Position numbers and translations under genes: made by a program. Under the pieces are notes generated by a model, which searched no databases, was not told where the DNA came from, and saw nothing but the letters and a program-made list of their open reading frames with translations. 64,000 bases of DNA from Rothia koreensis (GTDB lineage: Bacteria > Actinomycetota > Actinomycetes > Actinomycetales > Micrococcaceae), in contig NZ_NOIQ01000005.1 of NCBI RefSeq assembly GCF_004136575.1, forward strand, positions 1 to 64,000, read 5' to 3'. Positions 1 through 7,825 of this stretch are shown here, one piece after another. The stretch's first letter is position 1; every line of letters starts with the position of its first letter.

Positions 1-20
1 GGGCCGGGGGGCCGGGGGCT

Positions 21-510
21 GAGGTGGCAGTTTCGTGCAGGCCGACGCGCGAGGTGGCAGTTTCGTGCAGCTCGCCCTCGACCGAGGTGGCAATTTCGTG
101 CGATCAGGGGCCGAGATGGCAATTTTGTGCCGAAGCACGCACGTGACGGGGCATATCGACGTCGTCGTCCCGGACCGAGGTGGCAGTTTCGTGCGGTCGA
201 TGGCGCGAGGTGGCAGTTACGTGCAGGCCGGCGCGCGAGGTGGCAGTTTCGTTCGAGTCGCCCCCGCCGAGGTGGCAACTTCGAGCGGTCGAGGGCGCGA
301 GGTGGCAGTTACGTGCAGGTCGGCGCTCGAGGTGGCAGTTTTGGGACTAAAACCGGCCCAAAACGTCCCAAAATTGCCACCTCGCCGGAAAAACAGCACG
401 AGATTGCCACCTCGCGAAGAGAACGGCACCAAACTGCCACTTCGTGGAATCAGCCGCACAAAACCGCCACCTCGCCGCCTCGCCACCTCGCCACCTCGCG
501 GCGGACAACG
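21..510. repeat. Mirror-symmetric array of 18-bp GTGGC boxes, 30-bp period
   Basis: Ten direct copies of a box close to GAGGTGGCAGTTTCGTGC begin at 21, 51, 84, 113, 177, 207, 237, 269, 299 and 329. Four inverted copies follow, with GCCAC cores in register at about 376, 406, 436 and 466, and degenerate CCACCTC copies run to about 500. The two halves are symmetric about position 356: boxes at 329, 299 and 269 face inverted boxes ending at 383, 413 and 443. The 10-12 nt spacers are not conserved. Either strand could fold into a long interrupted hairpin. The reading frames through it only translate the repeat (RGGSFV or RWQFRA every ten residues), so I do not call a gene. Function unknown. Confidence 0.9.
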
Positions 511-540
511 GAAGCTGCCGACCACACCCGCCCACGACGC

Positions 541-661
541 GGCGCCACACCCGACCGAGTTATGATGCCGCCCCCGACGAGTCAAGACGAAGCGCCGCAC
601 CCGACCGCGTCGGGGCGCCACTCCCCGACCGAGCCAAGACACGGCGCCACTTCCCGACCGA
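541..661. repeat. Second repeat type, GCGCCACTTCCCGACCGA
   Basis: Four diverged copies of a box resembling GCGCCACTTCCCGACCGA start near 541, 592, 615 and 643. Read on the minus strand the core is AGTGGCGC, related to the AGTGGCGCTTT arm of the hairpin at 10326-10396. The last copy abuts the stop codon of the flavin monooxygenase at 662, so this is the 3' region of that gene. No gene is supported in 1-661. Confidence 0.7.
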
Positions 662-2098
662 TCAGGCCGCGGCGTCCTCCTCGACCGGGCGCGCCGGGGT
701 GTCCTCGGTCGACGGCTTGCCGACATACGACCCCTTGTACGCCGCGGCCGGGTGGTGCTCGTCGATCGCAACCCGCCCTTCGCCGTAGAGGTTCTCGCGG
801 AAGGTGGATCCCTCGTAGCTCGTCCGGTAGCGGCCGCGCTTCTGGAGTTCGGGGACCACGAACTCGACGAAGTCCTCGAAGGACCCGGGCGAGACGTGGT
901 AGGCGAGATTGATTCCGTCCAGGCCGCCTTCGTCGATCCAGCGTTCGAGCTCGTCGGCAACCTTTTCGGGACCACCGATGATGACGTCGCCCATCCCGCC
1001 GATCGCGCAGTGCTTCGCAATGTCCTCGCGCGTCCACTCCTTGTCCTTGGACTGGAGGGTGAACGGGGTCAGGAAGGACTGAATGGAATCGGTCTCGATG
1101 TAGTTGAGCACTTCGTCCTCGCCGAACTGGGACAGGTCGACACCGGACCAGCCGCCGATGATCGCCTGGGAGGTCTCGGGAGACACGTACTGGAGGTACT
1201 CTTCGTACTTGGCCTGGGCCTTTTCGTCGGTCTCGTCGACGATCACGGACAGCATCGCGAAGATCTTGACGTCGTCGCGCTGACGACCGGCCTTCTCGGC
1301 CTCGTCACGGATCTTGTCGGTCATGAACCGGGTCAGATCCGGGCGCAGCCCGCCCACGAACACGGCCTCGGCGTGCTTGCCGGCGAAAGCCTGGCCGCGC
1401 GAGGAGGCTCCCGCCTGGAAGATGACGGGGGTTCGCTGCGGGGACGGCTCGGTGAGTCCCGCTCCGGGGACCGTGAAGTATTTGCCCTCGTGCTGGATCG
1501 GGTGGACCTTGGACGGGTCGGCGTAGACGCCGGTTTCGCGGTCCTTGACCACGGCGTCGTCCTCCCACGATCCTTCCCAGAGCTTGTAGCAGACGTCGAG
1601 GAACTCGTCGGCGATCTCATAGCGCTTGTCATGCTCGATCTGGCGCGGCAGGCCCTGGTTCTCCGCGGCCGACGGAAGGTAGGACGTGACCACGTTGAAG
1701 CCGACGCGCCCCTTGGTCAGGTGGTCGAGCGTCGCGTACTTCCTGGCCAGCGTGTACGGCTGCTCGTAGGTCACGGCACTGGTCACACCGAAGCCGAGGT
1801 TCTCGGTCACCGCGGCCATCGCGGAGATCTGCATGAACGGGTCATTGACCGGAACCTGCGCCCCACCACGGATCGAGGGTGCCGCCGAGTTGCGGTACAC
1901 GTCGTAGATCCCGACGACGTCGGCCAAGAAGATCCCGTCGAAAAGACCCTTCTCGAGCGTCTTGGCCAAGTCGGTCCAGTACTCGAGGGTGTTGTACTCG
2001 GTGGCCCGCGAACGAGGGTGGCGCCACAGATCAAAGCTCTGGTGGCCCACGCACGTCATGTCGAAGGCGTTGATGGCGATGCGCTTCTTGTCCGACAT
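662..2098 (-). CDS. FMN-dependent monooxygenase, NtaA/SnaA/DszA (LLM) family
   Basis: A 478-residue protein of the bacterial-luciferase-like class that uses reduced flavin from a separate reductase. The N-terminus has the family-typical stretch FDMTCVGHQSFDLWRHP, followed by GLFDGIFLADVVGIY and, near residue 150, GRVGFNVVTS. Length fits the nitrilotriacetate monooxygenase / DszA group. I chose ATG 2098 over upstream starts because AAAGGA lies just in front and the next 240 nt hold a SAM-IV riboswitch. That riboswitch argues for a role in sulfur scavenging, such as cleavage of a C-S bond in a sulfone or sulfonate, rather than phenylacetate breakdown. The substrate cannot be read from sequence, and no flavin reductase gene is adjacent. 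Confidence 0.85.
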   Translation of the reverse strand: MSDKKRIAINAFDMTCVGHQSFDLWRHPRSRATEYNTLEYWTDLAKTLEKGLFDGIFLADVVGIYDVYRNSAAPSIRGGAQVPVNDPFMQISAMAAVTENLGFGVTSAVTYEQPYTLARKYATLDHLTKGRVGFNVVTSYLPSAAENQGLPRQIEHDKRYEIADEFLDVCYKLWEGSWEDDAVVKDRETGVYADPSKVHPIQHEGKYFTVPGAGLTEPSPQRTPVIFQAGASSRGQAFAGKHAEAVFVGGLRPDLTRFMTDKIRDEAEKAGRQRDDVKIFAMLSVIVDETDEKAQAKYEEYLQYVSPETSQAIIGGWSGVDLSQFGEDEVLNYIETDSIQSFLTPFTLQSKDKEWTREDIAKHCAIGGMGDVIIGGPEKVADELERWIDEGGLDGINLAYHVSPGSFEDFVEFVVPELQKRGRYRTSYEGSTFRENLYGEGRVAIDEHHPAAAYKGSYVGKPSTEDTPARPVEEDAAA

Positions 2099-2211
2099 CG
2101 GGATTCCTTTCGGTGCCTGGAGGGACTCCATGGTTCTCCGCGTGCCCGAGCCCTGCGCCGACTTCCCGTCTCCCGAGAATCGACGCAACCATTCACGCGG
2201 TGGCGCCGGTT

Positions 2212-2339
2212 CTCGCGCCGTACTTGCATGTCCGCCGGTCGTCGCGCCGACGGTGCCAGATCATCATCTGGGGCACCCCGCTACGGGAGAGGGTTGCCGC
2301 CCAACCAGCCAGAGCTTGCGCGTTGGGACTCTTGATCTT
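2212..2339 (-). promoter_or_regulatory. SAM-IV riboswitch
   Basis: Read on the minus strand this matches the SAM-IV aptamer known from actinobacteria. P1 pairs AGATCA (2333-2338) with TGATCT (2258-2263). P2 pairs CCCAAC with GTTGGG and is followed by the invariant GGCAACCCTC. P3 then leads to GGGGTGCCCCAGATGATGA, close to the published mycobacterial element. A further stem (GTCG..CGAC) and a GC-rich tail follow and probably form the pseudoknot, so the 3' edge is approximate. It lies about 110 nt upstream of the monooxygenase ATG. I infer repression of that gene when S-adenosylmethionine is plentiful. Confidence 0.88.
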
Positions 2340-2481
2340 TCCTTCCATGAGCGTATGTAACACCTCGGATTCCAGACCATCCTGTGTGCTTGTGTTACTC
2401 GGTTTGCACTGTGTTACGGGGCCGCGCGGCACGGCACCGGCTACGTCGGGACAATGCTCCGCACAGACAGTGCCCGAGTCT
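2340..2481. other. Intergenic promoter region with three GTGTTAC motifs
   Basis: No gene is seen between the SAM-IV element and the paaG stop. The stretch holds GTAACAC at 2357-2363 and GTGTTAC at 2392-2398 and 2411-2417, an inverted plus direct arrangement that could be a regulator site for the riboswitch-controlled transcript. No convincing -35/-10 pair could be chosen by eye. Confidence 0.4.
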
Positions 2482-3252
2482 CTACTCCCCCGTGAAACGC
2501 GGCTTTCGCTTCTCCTGGAACGCCGAGAACCCCTCCGCGTAGTCCGCGGTCGAGCACAGTCGTGCCTGCTCGGCGGATTCGGCCGCCATGGAATCCCAGA
2601 GGCCCGCCCGCTCGTCACGCAGCTGACCTACCAGAGCCTTCGAGACCAGGTACGCCTGTGTCGCCCCCTGGGACACCTTCCGGACCCGTTGCATCGTGAA
2701 GTCCACCAATTCTTCCGCGGGCACGGAGCGGGAGAAGAGCCCGGCGGTGACCGCCTCGGCCCCGCTCATCATCTCCCCGGTGTAGATCAGGTCGAGGGTC
2801 CGGTGCGCCCCGAGCCTCTCGTAGAACAGGGCATGGCCTCCGGAGTCGAGCGTCGCCCCGAGGTTGGCGAACGGCGACCCGATCTTGGCGTCCTCGGCGA
2901 CGTAGACGACGTCGCTCGCGATCGCCAGACCGAGCCCGACGCCGAGGCACGCGCCGTGCACCGCGGCAAAGGTCGGGGCTGAGAACGCGGCGATCTGGCG
3001 AAAGAGGGCCGTGGCCCGATGCCCCAGGTAGCCCTCGACGTCGTCGTGTGCCGGATCCACCGACGAGATGTCCCTGCCCGCGCAGAACCCGCGGCCCTCG
3101 CCGCGCAGCACGAGCGCCCGGACCTCGGCGTTCTCTGCCTCCCGATAGGCCTCGGACAGTTCTGCGAGGTCCTCGGCGTCCAGGGCGTTGAGCTTGCTCG
3201 GAGCATTGAGCACGATCTCCGCGATGTCATCGGAAATGGTCAGGTCGATCAT
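2482..3252 (-). CDS. paaG: Enoyl-CoA isomerase/hydratase, PaaG-like
   Basis: A 256-residue crotonase-fold protein. The oxyanion-hole region reads GACLGVGLGLA, and the position of the hydratase glutamate is not acidic. An aspartate is present in FANLGATLDSGG, as in PaaG isomerases, which convert the ring-1,2-epoxide of phenylacetyl-CoA to oxepin-CoA. The start at ATG 3252 has AAAGGA upstream. It is last in the paaABCDE transcription unit, 46 nt after paaE. The isomerase role is inferred from the acidic residue pattern and the context; a general enoyl-CoA isomerase is the alternative. Confidence 0.85.
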   Translation of the reverse strand: MIDLTISDDIAEIVLNAPSKLNALDAEDLAELSEAYREAENAEVRALVLRGEGRGFCAGRDISSVDPAHDDVEGYLGHRATALFRQIAAFSAPTFAAVHGACLGVGLGLAIASDVVYVAEDAKIGSPFANLGATLDSGGHALFYERLGAHRTLDLIYTGEMMSGAEAVTAGLFSRSVPAEELVDFTMQRVRKVSQGATQAYLVSKALVGQLRDERAGLWDSMAAESAEQARLCSTADYAEGFSAFQEKRKPRFTGE

Positions 3253-3298
3253 GGTCGAGGTCCTTTCAACTGGCCCGAAGCGGCGCACCGCGCACGAG

Positions 3299-4501
3299 CT
3301 ATGCGTCGTAGTCGACGTCCAGGGCGTCGGAGGTCGGTCGGGTCTGGCACGTCAGGACGTAGCCGGCCTCGATCTCATCCTTCTCCAGGGCGAAGTTTTC
3401 TTCCATCGTGAAGTCGCCGCAGAGGACTTTGGCCCTGCAGGTTCCGCACACGCCGCCGGCACACGCGAAGGGCACGTCGGGACGGACACGAAGCGCGGCG
3501 TTGAGCACGGTTTCGTTGGCCGACTTGGGTGTTTCGACCTTTCCGGTATTGCCGTCCAGGTTGAAGGTGATCCTGATGTTCTCGCCCTCGGGATCGGCGA
3601 CCACTTCTCGCCCCTGCTGCCCGGCCGGTTTCTCCGGCTTGCCGGTCGTGAACAGTTCGAAACGGATCCTCTCCTCCGGGACCCCTCGGGCCGCGAGCGC
3701 GTCACGGCAGAGCTGCACGAGCTCGAACGGTCCGCACAGGAACCATTCCTGGGTTGCATCGACCGGGATCACCTTGTCCAGGAGTTCGTCCAGCTTGTCG
3801 GGGTCGATGCGGCCGGACATGAGGGGCGAGACACGCTGTTCACGGGACAGGACGTGGTGCAGGGCGATCCGTGACGGGTACTTGTCCTTGAGGTCGCCCA
3901 GTTCCTCCGCGAACATCACGTCCATCGAGGATTTGTTCGCGTAGACGAGATCGACGCTCGCGGTGGGAGAAGCCTTCATCAGGGACCGGGCGATCGCCAT
4001 GATGGGCGTGATCCCCGATCCGGCGGCGATGGCCACCACGTGGGCGTTCTTGTCCTCGCGGACCTCGTGCCGGGCCAGTTCGTCCGGGTGGTTCATCGAG
4101 GTGACCCGGGTCCTGGAGGTAAAGGCGCCCTGCGGGTTCATGACCTCGAGTTCGTCCCCGACGGCCAGCTCCTCGTTGGCCCACGTGGAGAACAACCCGC
4201 CCATGTCCTTCTTGATCGCGACTCGGATCTCTCCGGGGCGCGGCTCTGCGCAGATGGAGTACGAGCGGCGCACTTCCTGGCCGTCGATCTCGGCGCGGAG
4301 GGCCACGTACTGTCCGGGGAGGTAGTCGTAGTCCTCGACCAAGTCGTCGGGGACGCCGAAAGAGACTTCGACGGATTCGTCTGTCAGCTTGCGCAGACCG
4401 GTGACGGGGAGCTTGTTGAACGTGGCGCGACGTCGCCCGCTCCCCTCGGGCGCGGAGGCTTCGTTCTCGACGTCGGAACGGTGGGTGCTGGTCTGGGTCA
4501 T
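3299..4501 (-). CDS. paaE: Phenylacetyl-CoA epoxidase reductase subunit PaaE
   Basis: A 400-residue NAD(P)H:ferredoxin-type reductase that feeds electrons to the PaaABC epoxidase. The order is an N-terminal FAD-binding barrel (LPGQYVAL, RRSYSI near residues 62-83), a nucleotide-binding domain (GSGITPIMAI), and a C-terminal plant-type ferredoxin domain with cluster ligands Cys347, Cys352, Cys355 and Cys385 (CAGGVCGTC...LTCQ). All four are intact. The ATG lies one base after the paaD stop, consistent with coupled translation in a paaABCDE operon. Confidence 0.96.
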   Translation of the reverse strand: MTQTSTHRSDVENEASAPEGSGRRRATFNKLPVTGLRKLTDESVEVSFGVPDDLVEDYDYLPGQYVALRAEIDGQEVRRSYSICAEPRPGEIRVAIKKDMGGLFSTWANEELAVGDELEVMNPQGAFTSRTRVTSMNHPDELARHEVREDKNAHVVAIAAGSGITPIMAIARSLMKASPTASVDLVYANKSSMDVMFAEELGDLKDKYPSRIALHHVLSREQRVSPLMSGRIDPDKLDELLDKVIPVDATQEWFLCGPFELVQLCRDALAARGVPEERIRFELFTTGKPEKPAGQQGREVVADPEGENIRITFNLDGNTGKVETPKSANETVLNAALRVRPDVPFACAGGVCGTCRAKVLCGDFTMEENFALEKDEIEAGYVLTCQTRPTSDALDVDYDA

Positions 4502-4502
4502 G

Positions 4503-5096
4503 TCAGTGAACCTTGAAGTAGTCGAAGGGCTCGAGGCACTCGTTGCAAACCCAGAGGGCCTTGCACGAGGTGGAACCGAATCGGGTCATCTCGCGCGTTC
4601 GGAGGGAACCGCAATGCGGGCATTTGACGGACAGCGTCAGCCTGACCGGGCCGCTGTTGTGTCCAGGAGCGCTCTCACCGGTCGGCGGCGCGATCCCGTA
4701 TTCGGCCAACTTGGCTTTTCCGGCCTCGCTCATCCAGTCGGTGGTCCACGCGGGTCGCAGAACCTTCTCCACGCGGACGTCTCGGTACCCGGCTGTGGAG
4801 ACGGTCGCGACCAGGTCGTCGGCCATGGTGTCCATCGCGGGGCACCCCGAATAGGTGGGGGTGATGACGACGACGGCCTGGTCGCCGTCGACGTAGGCGT
4901 CCCGAAGAACTCCCAGGTCCGCGAGGGTCAGGACGGGTATCTCCGGGTCGCAGACCGCCGCGGCACGGTCCCACAGGGCGGCGTCGGCGGCATCGTGCGG
5001 CCGACGTGATGGGCCCAGGGGCAACTCGCGGGCCAGACCGGCCGAGTCCTTGTCCGGTGCTGTATGGATGCTCGTGGCTGCCATCGCGATCACCAC
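4503..5096 (-). CDS. paaD: Phenylacetyl-CoA epoxidase assembly subunit PaaD
   Basis: About 197 residues, DUF59/MIP18 family, thought to help metal-centre maturation of the epoxidase. The N-terminal half has the DUF59 core (CDPEIPVLTLADLGVLR, then TPTYSGCPAMDTM), and the C-terminal half carries zinc-ribbon-like pairs (CPHCGS and CNEC). The start is ambiguous: GTG at 5096 or 5093, or ATG at 5084. A GGAG about 7 nt before 5093 and a GTGA overlap with the paaC stop favour one of the two GTG codons. Confidence 0.93.
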   Translation of the reverse strand: MVIAMAATSIHTAPDKDSAGLARELPLGPSRRPHDAADAALWDRAAAVCDPEIPVLTLADLGVLRDAYVDGDQAVVVITPTYSGCPAMDTMADDLVATVSTAGYRDVRVEKVLRPAWTTDWMSEAGKAKLAEYGIAPPTGESAPGHNSGPVRLTLSVKCPHCGSLRTREMTRFGSTSCKALWVCNECLEPFDYFKVH

Positions 5097-5926
5097 GTCG
5101 CTCCGGGGTGTTGCCTGGCCAGGGACTGCATTTCGGCCAGAATGTACCCGCGGTGCTCCGAGTAGGAACCGTCACGCACTTCGCTGGTGAGCCTGGCCTG
5201 GGCCACCTCGGGCACCTCGAGTTCGGCCTCCGCGAGGACCGACCGGATGCCGCGCATCGCCGCTTCCTCAAGGCTCGACGGCCGCACCGCGACGCCGTCC
5301 AGACGGTCGATCAGCTCGTCGTCGGTGAACAGTTCCTCGACGTAGGGCCACATGTATTCGAGCCCCGCGGCGATGCGTCGCCGGGATTCCTCGGTGCCGA
5401 GCCCCAGCCGGAGGATCCACTGCGAAGCGTGGTCCACGTGGTACTCGACTTCCTTGACCGCCTTGTCAGCGATGGCCGCGAGCGTCGGATCGGAGGATTC
5501 GGCCAGTGCCTTGTACAGCTCGTACTGATACATCGAGAAGATCAGTTGCCGGGCGATGGTCTGGCCGAAGTCGCCGTTCTCCTGCTCGACGAGCCGGCAC
5601 GAACGGAACTCCTCCTCGGGCCGGAAGTAGGCGAGGTCGTCCTCGCTCTTGTTCCAGGCGGTTCCCGCGTAGGTGAGCAGGAACCGGGCGTGCCCGATGA
5701 GGTCCAGCGCGATGTTGGACAGCGCAATGTCCTCCTCCAGCTCGGGGGCCCGCGCGATCCACCACCCGAGACGCTGGGAGAGGATCAGGGCGTCGTCGCC
5801 GAGCCGCATCGCGTACTGAGCGACGTCCTCGGAGGCCGTGGCCCCGGATTCAGCGATGGATTCGGAGCTGATGGACTCACCCGCGCTGATCTTGGTGGCC
5901 GATTCTTGGGATGCGAAGGTACTCAC
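5090..5926 (-). CDS. paaC: Phenylacetyl-CoA epoxidase structural subunit PaaC
   Basis: 278 residues from a GTG start that overlaps the paaB stop by four bases (GTGA), with AAGGGG upstream. It is a ferritin-like helical protein that supports the catalytic subunit PaaA. Family-typical stretches include ALILSQRLGWWIARAPE, DIALSNIALDLIGHAR and VKEVEYHVDHASQWILRLG. Longer readings upstream would run into paaB and are rejected. Position between paaB and paaD is the standard order. Confidence 0.94.
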   Translation of the reverse strand: MSTFASQESATKISAGESISSESIAESGATASEDVAQYAMRLGDDALILSQRLGWWIARAPELEEDIALSNIALDLIGHARFLLTYAGTAWNKSEDDLAYFRPEEEFRSCRLVEQENGDFGQTIARQLIFSMYQYELYKALAESSDPTLAAIADKAVKEVEYHVDHASQWILRLGLGTEESRRRIAAGLEYMWPYVEELFTDDELIDRLDGVAVRPSSLEEAAMRGIRSVLAEAELEVPEVAQARLTSEVRDGSYSEHRGYILAEMQSLARQHPGATW

Positions 5927-6231
5927 AGGTGCTTCACCCCTTCGGACTTGGTGTAATACGTCGCGTGGCGGTAGGCCTTGCCCTGGGCGGATTCGAAGTA
6001 GCCGCCCTTGGAATCGGGGTCGGACGCCGTGATCGCGTCGGCCTCCACAACCCACACGCTGGTTCCCTCATTGCGCCGCGTGTAGAGATCGCGCGCATTG
6101 CGGACCGCCATGGTCGCGTCGGGGGCGTGCAACGACCCGGCGTGCACGTGGGAGAGGCCGCGCGAGGAGCGAACGAAGACCTCCCAGAGAGGCCAGGCCG
6201 TCTGCTGATTCTGGTGGGTTTCTTCGGCCAT
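5923..6231 (-). CDS. paaB: Phenylacetyl-CoA epoxidase subunit PaaB
   Basis: 102 residues, the usual size. The N-terminal WPLWEVFVRSSRGLSHVHAG is the family signature, and a C-terminal YFESAQGKAYRHATYY is also conserved. PaaB bridges PaaAC heterodimers in the multicomponent ring-epoxidising monooxygenase. The ATG lies five bases after the paaA stop, with GGAGC overlapping the end of paaA. Confidence 0.95.
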   Translation of the reverse strand: MAEETHQNQQTAWPLWEVFVRSSRGLSHVHAGSLHAPDATMAVRNARDLYTRRNEGTSVWVVEADAITASDPDSKGGYFESAQGKAYRHATYYTKSEGVKHL

Positions 6232-6236
6232 GGTGG

Positions 6237-7265
6237 TCAGGCTCCGATCAGTTGGGCGGCCGGTCGTTGCGAGCTCGGCGCGGTCTCGGTTTCGTGGTCT
6301 TCGTGGTTTGCGGCCTCGGCCGCGCGGGCGGCCTGTCGTTCGGCGTAGGCCGCGGCCGCCTCCCGGACCCAGGCCCCGTTCTCGTGGGCCTCACGACGCC
6401 GCTTCATCCGCTGGACGCTGCACGGGCCGCGCCCCTTGATCACGGACATGAATTCGTCCCAGTCCAGCTCGCCGTAGTCGTAGTGCTGACGCTCCTCGTT
6501 CCAGACCAGGTCGGGGTCCGGGAGGGTCAGCCCGAGGGCCTCGGCCTGGGGCACGATCATGTCGACGAAGCGCTGGCGCAGTTCGTCGTTGCTGAAACGC
6601 TTGATGTTCCAGGCCATGGACTGCTGGGAGTTCGGCGAATCCGCGTCCGGGGGCCCGAACATCTGCAGTGCGGGGCCGTAGAAACGGTCGACGGCGTCCT
6701 GCGCCATCTTCTTCTGCGCGTCCGTCCCGTGCGAGAGCTCGTACAGGATTTCCCATCCTTGCCGCTGGTGGAAGGATTCCTCCTTGCAGATGCGCACCAT
6801 GGCTCGACCGTAGGGGCCGTAGGACGCCCGGCAGAGCGGAACCTGGTTGCAGATCGCGGCGCCGTCCACGAGCCAGCCGATGGCGCCCATGTCTGCCCAG
6901 GTCCGCGCCGGGTAATTGAAGATCGAGGAGTACTTGGCGCGTCCGGTGAGCAGCTGATCGTTGAGGACCGGCCGCGGGGTGCCGAGGGTTTCGGCCGAGG
7001 AGTAGAGGTACAGGCCGTGGCCCGCCTCGTCCTGCACCTTGGCCATGAGGATCGACTTGCGCTTCAGGCTCGGGGCCCGCGTGATCCAGTTGGCCTCCGG
7101 CTGCATGCCGATGATCTCCGAATGGGCGTGCTGGGAGATCTGGCGGGTCAGAGTCTTTCGGTAGGCCTCGGGCATCCAGTCCCGGGGTTCGATGCGGGAG
7201 TCATCCGCGATGAGCGCGTCGAAGTGCTCCTGCTCCGGGGCGACGGCGTCGTCGGTGTGGGTCAT
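6237..7265 (-). CDS. paaA: Phenylacetyl-CoA epoxidase catalytic subunit PaaA
   Basis: 342 residues. This is the di-iron oxygenase subunit that epoxidises the ring of phenylacetyl-CoA. Two iron-binding segments are visible: DEAGH at residues 79-83, and [10 protein letters not shown] further on, which supplies a glutamate-glutamate-histidine set. The ATG at 7265 has GGAGG six bases upstream. The C-terminal 45 residues are Ala/Glu-rich and look unstructured. It is first gene of the operon, with a PaaR-type operator (7284-7305) about 20-40 nt upstream of the start, well placed for repression. Confidence 0.96.
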   Translation of the reverse strand: MTHTDDAVAPEQEHFDALIADDSRIEPRDWMPEAYRKTLTRQISQHAHSEIIGMQPEANWITRAPSLKRKSILMAKVQDEAGHGLYLYSSAETLGTPRPVLNDQLLTGRAKYSSIFNYPARTWADMGAIGWLVDGAAICNQVPLCRASYGPYGRAMVRICKEESFHQRQGWEILYELSHGTDAQKKMAQDAVDRFYGPALQMFGPPDADSPNSQQSMAWNIKRFSNDELRQRFVDMIVPQAEALGLTLPDPDLVWNEERQHYDYGELDWDEFMSVIKGRGPCSVQRMKRRREAHENGAWVREAAAAYAERQAARAAEAANHEDHETETAPSSQRPAAQLIGA

Positions 7266-7283
7266 GACGTCCTCCAATGAAAT

Positions 7284-7305
7284 AAATACCGAACGTTCGT
7301 TCAGG
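7284..7305. promoter_or_regulatory. PaaR-type operator, site A
   Basis: Imperfect inverted repeat centred on CGAACGTTCG (7290-7299), containing ACCGAACGTTCGTTCAG. It fits the ACCGnnCGnnCGGT pattern I recall for TetR-family PaaR in Corynebacterium and recurs at 12628-12649 and 16166-16187. It lies in the divergent paaA/paaI promoter region. Confidence 0.8.
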
Positions 7306-7347
7306 ATATAGGGGTAGACTGTGGTCGTCAACACAAGAAGGTCCCGG

Positions 7348-7392
7348 TTGACACAGTGTCAATTTAACGATTCCCTACTGACCATTCGGTCA
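7348..7392. promoter_or_regulatory. Two further palindromes in the paaA/paaI promoter region
   Basis: A perfect inverted repeat TTGACAC-A-GTGTCAA (7348-7362) contains a consensus -35 hexamer on both strands. A second, TGACC-ATTC-GGTCA (7379-7392), stands about 20 nt before the paaI ATG and shares the TGACC/GGTCA half sites of the paa operators with shorter spacing. Both could bind regulators. No -10 element could be assigned with confidence. Confidence 0.5.
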
Positions 7393-7412
7393 TATATTGT
7401 GAGGAGGGCAAC

Positions 7413-7820
7413 ATGCCAGATCACCCCATGCTGGCCAACGACCGCACCTCGGAATGGCTGGGCATCCGTGTCCACCGTGCGGAGTACGGTCACGCGGTCA
7501 TCAGCATGACGCTGCGGGAGGAGATGCTCAACGGATTCGGTATCGCCCACGGCGGCATGGTGTTCTCCCTGGCGGACACGTGTTTCGCCATGGCCTGCAA
7601 CGACCCCGAGGGGGACGGCAGCACGATCACCGTCGCCCAAGGCGCTCAGATCGATTTCGTCCGTTCCGGGCGTCCGGATCAAGTCCTGACCGCAGAAGCC
7701 AAAGAGGTAGCCCGTACCGGTCGCAGCGGCCTCTACGACGTCACCGTCACCGCCGACGACGACGTCGTCGCCCACTTCCGCGGCCGGAGCCGGACCGTCC
7801 CCCAACGCCAGAAAGTGTGA
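7413..7820 (+). CDS. paaI: Hotdog-fold thioesterase PaaI
   Basis: 135 residues with the family motif NGFGIAHGGMVFSLADTCFAMACN near residues 40-63, including the catalytic aspartate. PaaI hydrolyses ring-hydroxylated phenylacetyl-CoA and related thioesters, which frees coenzyme A trapped in dead-end intermediates. GAGGAGGG lies four bases before the ATG. It is divergent from paaA and followed five bases later by paaK. Confidence 0.93.
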   Translation: MPDHPMLANDRTSEWLGIRVHRAEYGHAVISMTLREEMLNGFGIAHGGMVFSLADTCFAMACNDPEGDGSTITVAQGAQIDFVRSGRPDQVLTAEAKEVARTGRSGLYDVTVTADDDVVAHFRGRSRTVPQRQKV

Positions 7821-7825
7821 ACCCC

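Noticed and set aside
21-510. CRISPR array
   Set aside because: Spacers are only 10-12 nt, boxes vary, and half the copies are inverted; no cas gene is present.
35-912. Long overlapping reading frames on both strands (RGGSFV and RWQFRA ten-residue repeats)
   Set aside because: They only translate the 30-bp repeat array, have no ribosome site, and occur in several frames at once.
752-2335. 527-codon plus-strand frame
   Set aside because: Antisense shadow of the flavin monooxygenase and its riboswitch; protein composition is typical of complementary GC-rich frames.
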